A stretch of 64,000 bases of DNA from NCBI RefSeq assembly GCF_049942825.1, contig NZ_CP187970.1:1798001-1862000 (forward strand), written 5' to 3'. Below, in pieces: positions 58,410 through 64,000 of the stretch. The stretch is from Paenibacillus_G sp049942825. Its GTDB lineage: Bacteria; Bacillota; Bacilli; Paenibacillales; NBRC-103111. The translations under genes and the position numbers were made by a program. The notes beneath the pieces are model-generated. The model searched no databases. It saw nothing but the letters and a program-made list of their open reading frames with translations, and was not told the DNA's origin. The stretch's first letter is position 1, and each line of letters opens with the position of its first letter.

Positions 58410-60674
58410 ATGGCAATGAAAGAAGCGGAAGTAAGTCAAGGCAGGGCGGCGGCATGGAGAGAGTTCCGGGGCGGGGCATGGCAGCAGGAGATCAACGTCA
58501 AAGACTTCATCGACCGCAACCTGACACCGTACCATGGAGATCATAGCTTCCTTGCGGGTCCGACGGAAGCGACTAACGGACTGTGGGCGAAGGTGCGTGA
58601 ACTGATGGTGCAGGAGCGGGCGAACGGAGGAGTGCTCGATGTGGATGTCAACACTGTGTCCACCATCACCTCCCATGCACCCGGATACATTGAGAAGGAG
58701 CGGGAGCAGGTCGTCGGCCTCCAGACCGATGCGCCGTTGAAGCGCTCCGTGCAGCCGTTCGGCGGGATCCGGATGGTGCAGGACGCATGTGAAGCTTACG
58801 GCTACAAGCTGCCGGAAGAGATCGTGCGCCTGTTCACGGACATCCGCAAGACGCACAACCAGGGGGTGTTCGATGCCTACACGACGGCGATGAAAACAGC
58901 CCGGAAGGCGGGCATCATCACCGGCCTCCCGGATGCCTACGGCCGCGGCCGCATTATCGGCGACTATCGGCGGGTGGCTTTGTACGGCGTCGACCGGCTG
59001 ATCGAGGACAAGAAAAACGAGCTGCTGCGGCTCGAAGCCGGTGCGATGACCGAGGAAGTGATCCGCGACCGCGAGGAGCTCTCCGAGCAGATCCTGTCCC
59101 TGCGTCAGCTCAAAGAGATGGCCGCCTCCTACGGCTATGACATCTCGGCACCTGCGTCGACGGCGAAGGAAGCGGTCCAGTGGCTCTACTTCGCTTACCT
59201 GGCGGCGATCAAGGAGCAGAACGGGGCGGCGATGAGCCTAGGTCGTGTATCCTCCTTCCTGGACATCTTCATCGAACGCGACCTGCGCAGCGGCGAGCTG
59301 ACGGAAGAGGCGGCGCAGGAGCTCATGGACCATTTTGTCATGAAGCTGCGTCTCGTGAAATTCCTCCGCACCCCGGATTATAACGAGCTGTTCAGCGGCG
59401 ACCCGACCTGGGTCACTGAGTCCGTGGGCGGCATGGGTGAGAATGGGCAGACCAAGGTGACGCGCAGCTCCTTCCGGATCCTGCACACCCTGTACAATCT
59501 CGGCCCGGCTCCGGAACCAAACCTGACGGTGCTGTGGTCGACCGAGCTGCCGGAAGGCTTCAAGGCCTACTGCGCGAAGGTGTCGATCGAGACGAGCTCC
59601 ATCCAGTACGAGAACGACGACCTGATGCGCCCGCATTTCGGCGACGATTACGGCATCGCCTGCTGCGTGTCCGCCATGCGGATCGGCAAGCAGATGCAGT
59701 TCTTCGGCGCCCGGGCGAACCTGGCGAAGGCGCTGCTCTACGCGATTAACGGCGGCGTGGACGAGAAGCTCGGCATCCAGGTAGCTCCGGCTTCCGCGCC
59801 GATCACTTCCGAGGTGCTGGACTATGAAGAGGTGCGCGCACGCTTCGATGCCACGATGGATTGGCTGGCCGAGCTCTACATGAACACGCTCAATGTGATC
59901 CACTATATGCACGATAAATACAGCTACGAGCGGCTTGAGATGGCCCTGCATGACCGCCAAATTCTGCGTACGATGGCCTGCGGCATCGCCGGACTCTCCG
60001 TGGTGGCCGACAGCCTCAGCGCCATCAAGCATGCCAAGGTCAAGCCGATCCGCAATGAGTGGGGCACGGCCGTCGACTTCGAGATCGAAGGCGAGTACCC
60101 GCAGTACGGCAACAACGATGAGCGCGTAGACGCCATCGCCGTCGAGCTGGCGGAGACGTTCATGAACAAGCTGCGCCGGCACCGGACGTACCGGAATGCG
60201 CTGCCGACGATGTCGGTGCTGACGATTACGTCGAATGTGGTGTACGGCAAGAAGACCGGCACAACGCCGGACGGCCGCAAGGCCGGCGAACCATTCGCAC
60301 CGGGAGCGAACCCGATGCACGGCCGCGACCGCAAAGGAGCCCTGGCTTCCCTGGCTTCCGTAGCGAAGATCCCATATGACAGCTGCCTGGACGGCATCTC
60401 GAATACCTTCTCGATCATCCCTAAGGCGCTGGGCAAGGAAGAGGAGGCGCGGGTGAACAACATGGTGTCCCTGCTCGACGGCTATGCCGCCACGCGCGGT
60501 CATCACCTCAACGTCAACGTCTTCGACCGGGAGCAGCTGCTCGATGCCATGGAGCATCCGGAGAACTACCCGCAGCTGACGATCCGTGTCTCCGGCTATG
60601 CGGTCAACTTCATCAAGCTGACTCGCGAGCAGCAGCTCGACGTCATCAACCGGACGTTCCACGGCAGGGTATAA
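58410..60674 (+). CDS. pflB: Formate C-acetyltransferase (pyruvate formate-lyase)
   Basis: A 754-residue glycyl-radical enzyme that splits pyruvate with CoA into acetyl-CoA and formate without oxygen. The active-site cysteines are Cys418 and Cys419 in YGIACCVSAMRIGKQMQFFG, the same numbers as in E. coli. The radical Gly729 is in TIRVSGYAVNFIKLTREQQ near the C-terminus. The start ATG has GGAGGTGC 8 bases before it. The activase gene follows 76 bases after the stop. An Fnr-type box upstream fits induction when oxygen is low. Confidence 0.96.
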   Translation: MAMKEAEVSQGRAAAWREFRGGAWQQEINVKDFIDRNLTPYHGDHSFLAGPTEATNGLWAKVRELMVQERANGGVLDVDVNTVSTITSHAPGYIEKEREQVVGLQTDAPLKRSVQPFGGIRMVQDACEAYGYKLPEEIVRLFTDIRKTHNQGVFDAYTTAMKTARKAGIITGLPDAYGRGRIIGDYRRVALYGVDRLIEDKKNELLRLEAGAMTEEVIRDREELSEQILSLRQLKEMAASYGYDISAPASTAKEAVQWLYFAYLAAIKEQNGAAMSLGRVSSFLDIFIERDLRSGELTEEAAQELMDHFVMKLRLVKFLRTPDYNELFSGDPTWVTESVGGMGENGQTKVTRSSFRILHTLYNLGPAPEPNLTVLWSTELPEGFKAYCAKVSIETSSIQYENDDLMRPHFGDDYGIACCVSAMRIGKQMQFFGARANLAKALLYAINGGVDEKLGIQVAPASAPITSEVLDYEEVRARFDATMDWLAELYMNTLNVIHYMHDKYSYERLEMALHDRQILRTMACGIAGLSVVADSLSAIKHAKVKPIRNEWGTAVDFEIEGEYPQYGNNDERVDAIAVELAETFMNKLRRHRTYRNALPTMSVLTITSNVVYGKKTGTTPDGRKAGEPFAPGANPMHGRDRKGALASLASVAKIPYDSCLDGISNTFSIIPKALGKEEEARVNNMVSLLDGYAATRGHHLNVNVFDREQLLDAMEHPENYPQLTIRVSGYAVNFIKLTREQQLDVINRTFHGRV

Positions 60675-60750
60675 GCCGCAGCAATCAGTGGGGTCAGTCG
60701 AACATTTGCCATACTCTATCCATTATTTAATGAAAAGGAGCGCATCCCGC

Positions 60751-61491
60751 ATGAAAGGAAGAATTCACTCCATCGACACCTTCGGAACGGTTGACGGTCC
60801 GGGCATCCGCTTCGTGCTTTTCATGCAGGGGTGCGCCCTGCAGTGCGGCTTCTGCCATAACCCGGACACGTGGGACCCGAACCGGGGCCGCAGCGTCACG
60901 GTAGACGAAGTGCTGTCCGAGATCGAGCCGTATCTCGAATATTACCGCCGCTCCGGCGGAGGCATTACCGTGACCGGAGGCGAGCCGACGCTGCAGGCTC
61001 CCTTCGTCGCGGAGCTGTTCAAGGAATGCAAGCGCCGCTGGGGGCTGCATACCACGCTGGATTCGTCCGGCTACTGCCAGCCGGACCATGTGGAAGAGCT
61101 GATGAGCGTCACCGACCTCGTCCTGCTCGACCTCAAGCAGATGGACGATGCGAAGCACCGCGCCCTGACCTCGCAGAGCAACGAGCGGATCCTCCGCTTC
61201 GCAGCCTGGCTGTCCGAGCGGGAGCAGCCGCTCTGGATCCGGCACGTGCTCGTGCCCGGGGTCACGGACGACTACGCGGATCTGACCGCGCTCGGACGCT
61301 TCATCGGCGGCCTCAGCCGGGTGGAGAAGGTGGAGATTCTCCCTTATCACCGCATGGGCGTATACAAGTGGCAGCAGCTCGGCCGCGAATACCCGCTCGA
61401 AGGGGTGCCGACCCCGGACGATAAGGAAGTGCAGCGGGCCTACCGGCTTCTCGAGGAAGGCCGGGAGCAGGCGCAGGCGGTTCAGCTGTAG
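60751..61491 (+). CDS. pflA: Pyruvate formate-lyase activating enzyme
   Basis: A 246-residue radical SAM enzyme that makes the glycyl radical on PflB. The iron-sulfur motif CX3CX2C is seen as CALQCGFC (Cys28, Cys32, Cys35), preceded by GTVDGPGIRFVLFMQG, and the SAM-binding GGITVTGGEPTLQ follows. The length is that of the E. coli enzyme. AAAAGGAG lies 10 bases before ATG 60751; the open frame to 60688 has no ribosome site. It is co-transcribed with pflB and ends before a hairpin at 61507. Confidence 0.95.
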   Translation: MKGRIHSIDTFGTVDGPGIRFVLFMQGCALQCGFCHNPDTWDPNRGRSVTVDEVLSEIEPYLEYYRRSGGGITVTGGEPTLQAPFVAELFKECKRRWGLHTTLDSSGYCQPDHVEELMSVTDLVLLDLKQMDDAKHRALTSQSNERILRFAAWLSEREQPLWIRHVLVPGVTDDYADLTALGRFIGGLSRVEKVEILPYHRMGVYKWQQLGREYPLEGVPTPDDKEVQRAYRLLEEGREQAQAVQL

Positions 61492-61506
61492 CAAGGATTG
61501 ATGAGG

Positions 61507-61537
61507 AGGCTCGTACCGACGGTACGGCCTTCTTTTT
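61507..61537 (+). terminator. Terminator of the pfl operon
   Basis: AGGC with CGTACCG pairs with CGGTACG and GCCT, followed by TCTTTTT. Confidence 0.75.
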
Positions 61538-61632
61538 GTTGGAGCGTGAAAGGAAGGGAGCGATAAGATGGCGGGGTTCGGTGAGAACGGTCGAACAAAG
61601 GCGATCAGGCGATGCTTTATTTTTCGCCGGTA

Positions 61633-61676
61633 AGTGATCTGCCGCACATCTTACGGCTGCTTCCAACCTGTATAAT
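61633..61676 (+). promoter_or_regulatory. Fnr/Crp-like box and promoter before the DUF3147 genes
   Basis: AGTGATCTGCCGCACA at 61633-61648 has two mismatches to TGTGA-N6-TCACA. TATAAT follows at 61671-61676, so the box is centred about 41-42 bases before the start, as for hmp. A second box, CGTGAAAATAATCACA at 61748-61763 (one mismatch), lies between this promoter and the gene. The rest of the 303-base gap (61492-61794) holds only the pfl terminator. Confidence 0.6.
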
Positions 61677-61794
61677 GGAAACATAAGTTGATGGTTTCAT
61701 TGCATTCCTTTTGACATCCCATTGCAAGGAATCCCTCGATTTAACTACGTGAAAATAATCACAATGGTAAAGAGAAATCAGGAGGGGAAAACCT

Positions 61795-62157
61795 ATGGTT
61801 CGCCTGTCACTTGCCGCTATGCTGCTTCGTTTTCTGTTCGGTGGAGGGGCTGTCGTCTTGGCCTCCGTGCTCTCCAAGAAGCTTGGAGGCAGCGTCGGAG
61901 GCATCTTCGCGGCTTTTCCAGCCGTCTATCTGGCCGCCCTCGTAGCGATTCGGCTCGATCACACCGGCAGCGATCTCGTGGCCCGTTCGATCTCCCTGTC
62001 CCAGGGGGCGCTGATCGGGATGGGGATCAACATTCTATGCGCCGCTGCTGTCGGCTATCTGTGTGCCAAGCGGGGATGGAAAAGGGGGCTGTCGCTGTCG
62101 ATCGGCGGCTGGTTCGCCGTATCGCTCGGCGTGTCGTATCTGCTCTTTAGCATATAA
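61795..62157 (+). CDS. DUF3147 membrane protein 1
   Basis: A 120-residue protein with four membrane helices (about 5-25, 33-53, 68-90 and 98-119). The DUF3147 signature is GGIFAAFPAVYLAALVAIRL after the motif VLASVLSKKLGG. The function is not known. GGAGGGG lies before ATG 61795. It is followed 15 bases later by a paralogue, so the two may form a heteromer, as small paired membrane proteins often do. Confidence 0.82.
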   Translation: MVRLSLAAMLLRFLFGGGAVVLASVLSKKLGGSVGGIFAAFPAVYLAALVAIRLDHTGSDLVARSISLSQGALIGMGINILCAAAVGYLCAKRGWKRGLSLSIGGWFAVSLGVSYLLFSI

Positions 62158-62172
62158 CGAAAGGTTGGCCTG

Positions 62173-62541
62173 ATGACGATGAATACGAACCTGAAGGATT
62201 TGCTGCTGCGTTTTGTACTGGGCGGAAGTGCGGTGGTGCTGAGTTATGCGGCCTCGGTGCTGCTGCCATGGAAGGCGCTTGGCGGGATCTTCGCCACCTT
62301 CCCGGCGGTGATGATCGTTGCGGTACTCATGGTAGGCTGGGCGCAAGGCTCGGCAAGGGCATCCGAGATTGCCCGGGGCTCCGTGTATGGTATGGCGGGA
62401 TGCGCCGTCTGTGTCGTCACCGTGCTGTATTTTATGAAAATGACGGGTCTGTGGTGGCTCAGTCTGGGACTCGGCCTCGTGTGTTGGTACCTGAGCGCAT
62501 TTCTCATCTACAAGGTCCGCCGGTCGATCAAAAGTTCATAA
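62173..62541 (+). CDS. DUF3147 membrane protein 2
   Basis: A 122-residue paralogue of the gene before it, with four membrane helices. It keeps LRFVLGGSAVVLSYAASVLL and LGGIFATFPAVMIVAVLMVG, close to the first copy. The spacing of 15 bases indicates one operon. The presence of a hemerythrin-like gene 60 bases later and of Fnr-type boxes before the pair suggests a role under low oxygen or with NO, by inference only. Confidence 0.82.
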   Translation: MTMNTNLKDLLLRFVLGGSAVVLSYAASVLLPWKALGGIFATFPAVMIVAVLMVGWAQGSARASEIARGSVYGMAGCAVCVVTVLYFMKMTGLWWLSLGLGLVCWYLSAFLIYKVRRSIKSS

Positions 62542-62602
62542 GGGACTGCCGCCCACGGGCGAACGGTCCATTTCGATAGTATTTAAATTAGGAGGGATTG
62601 GT

Positions 62603-63106
62603 ATGACAGCATATTTGGGACCCGCGTGGAGACGTTTGACGGAAGAGCACCGGAGTCTGGGAGAGAAAGTATGTACGCTCGAAGCGAAGATACGGGCGGC
62701 AGGCGTGGATAGAGGAGGACACGGCTCTTATCCGGACCGGCTGCTGCTGGACGATCTGCACCGGGATGCCGCGGTACTGCGCGCCGAACTGGATCTGCAT
62801 TCGATGTGGGAAACGGATGATCTGTTCCCGCGGCTGATGGAGCTGTTTTGTACGCCGGAGGGGCATATCATCGTGACCTCGCTTTGGATGTTGGAGAAGG
62901 AGCACGAACTGGCGGATGAGTTTTTCGATTCCTTTTTCCAGGGGGTGAGTGGCCTGAAGGCCGGAGGCCGAGGAGCGGTGCTGTCCCGCGTGCTTGAGGA
63001 TCTGATGCAGGCAATCCGGCTGGTACGGGAGCATCTGGAGGCCGAGGAGGAACTGCTGCTGCCGCTGATGCAGGAAAGCCTGCAGCTTGCGGGGGAGAGG
63101 GGGTAA
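62603..63106 (+). CDS. Hemerythrin-like (HHE) domain protein
   Basis: A 167-residue four-helix protein. His and Glu residues for a di-iron site are found in EEHRSLGEK, AELDLHSMWETDDLFPRL, MLEKEHELADEFFDSFF and VREHLEAEEELLLPLMQ, in the order of HHE-type proteins. Such proteins bind oxygen or NO, or help to repair iron-sulfur clusters under nitrosative stress. It fits with the neighbouring hmp and pfl genes. GGAGGG lies before ATG 62603. Confidence 0.85.
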   Translation: MTAYLGPAWRRLTEEHRSLGEKVCTLEAKIRAAGVDRGGHGSYPDRLLLDDLHRDAAVLRAELDLHSMWETDDLFPRLMELFCTPEGHIIVTSLWMLEKEHELADEFFDSFFQGVSGLKAGGRGAVLSRVLEDLMQAIRLVREHLEAEEELLLPLMQESLQLAGERG

Positions 63107-63189
63107 GAAGGCGTCCGAGAAGAGCGCCGGGGGTGTGACAGGTTAGCGGATGGAGCTGAGTGGAGTTCATAAGAGATGAGCGGGTGGCA

Positions 63190-63400
63190 CTCCATTTAGA
63201 AATAACGGAACTACGATTCGCTATGGATCTCTTTTAACCGGCCGATGCAGGGATAGCGGAACTCAGATTCGCTATTGCTGCGTTCGGGGGGGGGGGGGAT
63301 GGTGGCTTGGAGACAAATAAGACATCTGAGTTCCGTTATCCCTCGGGAAATGATGGGAAATGCTCGAATAAGACATCTGAGTTCCGTTATCCCGCGCGGG
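63190..63400 (-). repeat. Dispersed intergenic repeat, copy 3 (inverted)
   Basis: Reading on the minus strand from 63400, the order GATGTCTTATT, TTTCCC, TTTCCC, ACGGAACTCAGATGTCTTAT is the same as in copies 1 and 2. The remaining part (63195-63280) has ACGGAACTACGATTCGCTAT and AGCGGAACTCAGATTCGCTA modules. Confidence 0.6.
63286..63298 (+). repeat. Homopolymer run of 13 G
   Basis: An unbroken G run inside repeat copy 3. Such runs slip easily and are error-prone in sequencing. Confidence 0.9.
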
Positions 63401-63409
63401 GCCATGCCG

Positions 63410-63660
63410 CTGCTGTGCCCGGTCCGCCACGCGCTGTCGGTGCCCGGCGTTGCCCGCGCTACCCGCGGTGCCGGCGCTACCGGCGTTGCCCGCGCAGCCG
63501 CGCAGCCCGCGTTACCGGTGCTACCCGCGCAGCCCGCGCTATCGGCTGTGCCGGCGCTACCGGCGTTGCCCGCGCAGCCCTGCCCACACAGCCCGCGCTA
63601 CCGCGCAGCCGACGCCCCGCGCAGCCGGTCCCCGCGCTACCCGCACAGCCGGCCCCACTT
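63410..63660 (+). repeat. GC-rich degenerate tandem repeat
   Basis: Built from imperfect CCGGCGCTACC and GCGTTGCCCGCGCAG units. The stretch from TGCCGGCGCTACCGGCGTTG onward is repeated almost exactly about 87 bases apart (63460 and 63547). Confidence 0.6.
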
Positions 63661-63792
63661 TCTGCCCCCGCCGCCTGGACCTCCGATGTGTACTAACCTC
63701 CATACCCGCCGCCATTCTGCCTTACTCTTCATCCCCCAGCAGCGACGCTCGGAAGCCCCCGGGCGTCTTTGTTATGTTCTGCCATATCTCAG

Positions 63793-63806
63793 GTGATCTA
63801 CATCAC
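63793..63806 (+). promoter_or_regulatory. Fnr-like dyad before the last gene
   Basis: GTGATCTACATCAC is a near-perfect dyad with the GTGA-N6-TCAC core. Its outer bases do not match TGTGA/TCACA fully, and no good -10 lies 30 bases after it, so it is the weakest of the set. Confidence 0.4.
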
Positions 63807-63872
63807 TGATAGGGGGCTTTCCAATATGGTTTACTTGACCTATCGAAACTGACTGGCGAGGAGAAATGAAGC

Positions 63873-64000
63873 ATGAACAGAGCATTCGCTTCGAGATGGG
63901 CACGCAATGTTTTCTTAACGGTCTGCGGTCTGATCATCCTGATGTACCTGGGTTCAAGGCTGTTTACCCATATCGATCTGGCCTTATACGGATACATGGT
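63873..64000 (+). CDS. Membrane protein, 5' part only
   Basis: The frame from ATG 63873 gives 42 residues and runs off the window: a basic N-terminus, then the helix NVFLTVCGLIILMYLGSR and LFTHIDLALYGYM. GAGGAG lies about 9 bases before the start. An out-of-frame ATG at 63866 gives a non-membrane sequence and is less likely. The family cannot be told from so little; the context suggests a protein for anaerobic or NO metabolism. Confidence 0.55.
   Translation, partial: MNRAFASRWARNVFLTVCGLIILMYLGSRLFTHIDLALYGYM

Larger units (their letters stand above)
63107..63872. other. Intergenic region with repeat copy 3, a poly-G run and a GC-rich tract
   Basis: Contains the dispersed repeat copy 3 (63190-63400), a run of 13 G (63286-63298), a GC-rich low-complexity tract (63410-63660) and a Fnr-like dyad at 63793-63806. 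Long open frames here give Pro-Ala-Leu or Arg-rich low-complexity proteins and I do not call them genes. Confidence 0.6.

Noticed and set aside
59238..60662. A 474-codon minus-strand frame opposite pflB
   Set aside because: pflB is unmistakable on the plus strand; the antisense frame has a composition typical of shadows.
63275..63809. Overlapping frames giving Pro-Ala-Leu or Arg-rich proteins
   Set aside because: Low-complexity translations of the GC-rich tract in several frames; no start signal.

Overview
The window looks like chromosomal DNA from a high-GC, Gram-positive, Paenibacillus-like bacterium. The evidence is clear Shine-Dalgarno sequences of AGGAGG type, frequent TTG and GTG starts, sigma-A promoters, many carbohydrate ABC transporters of the CUT1/LplB type, a YesM/YesN-type two-component pair, copper-amine-oxidase stalk proteins, and a CstR/yrk sulfur locus like that of Bacillus. 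The genus is an inference; there is no rRNA or tRNA gene to anchor it. No CRISPR array, prophage or tRNA was seen.

Layout. 1-4278: a catabolic operon with the end of a CaiB-type CoA-transferase, a fuconolactonase-like amidohydrolase, a MaoC hydratase, a Gfo/Idh oxidoreductase and a solute-binding-like protein without a signal peptide. 4645-10553: a complete sugar ABC transporter (binding protein and two permeases) followed by a secreted GH26 mannanase, so probably a mannan or glucomannan utilisation unit. 10700-14707: a broken VOC gene, an unknown anchored protein and pyruvate phosphate dikinase. 14992-18507: a persulfide/sulfurtransferase cluster (degenerate rhodanese, CstR, TusA, DsrE2, TusA-rhodanese, rhodanese-metallo-beta-lactamase) with four very similar 18-bp dyads that look like CstR operators. 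19290-29366: mixed housekeeping genes (acyltransferase, CDF transporter, GNAT, ABC ATPase, F420-type reductase with a convergent LysR gene, NUDIX, methyltransferase, stalk-domain protein). 29550-34657: an AraC-GH39 fusion and a GH3 glycosidase, with a candidate cre site before the GH3 gene.

34658-43880 is a decayed accessory region. It is bounded by an IS110-family and an ISL3-family transposase and holds two intact LplB/YtcP-type permeases followed by a deletion fusion of a sensor/regulator to a binding protein, a wrecked DUF2264 gene and a GH88 gene with an in-frame stop. 43883-45431: an MFS exporter and an ArsR regulator with a perfect palindrome between them. 45678-52737: a YesM-type kinase, its AraC-type response regulator, a polysaccharide deacetylase and a second complete sugar ABC transporter with a near-consensus cre palindrome.

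53225-64000: a DUF3500-HupE pair, then an oxygen/NO-response block with flavohemoglobin (hmp), a Crp/Fnr-family regulator without cysteines, pyruvate formate-lyase and its activase, two DUF3147 membrane proteins, a hemerythrin-like protein and the start of a further membrane protein. TGTGA-N6-TCACA type boxes lie about 41 bases before likely start points of hmp, pfl and the DUF3147 pair, which suggests one local regulon. Several intergenic regions carry repeats: a dispersed element at three sites, a 37-40 bp degenerate tandem array, an exact-period 20-bp array, a heptamer microsatellite in front of a gene, and a GC-rich low-complexity tract.
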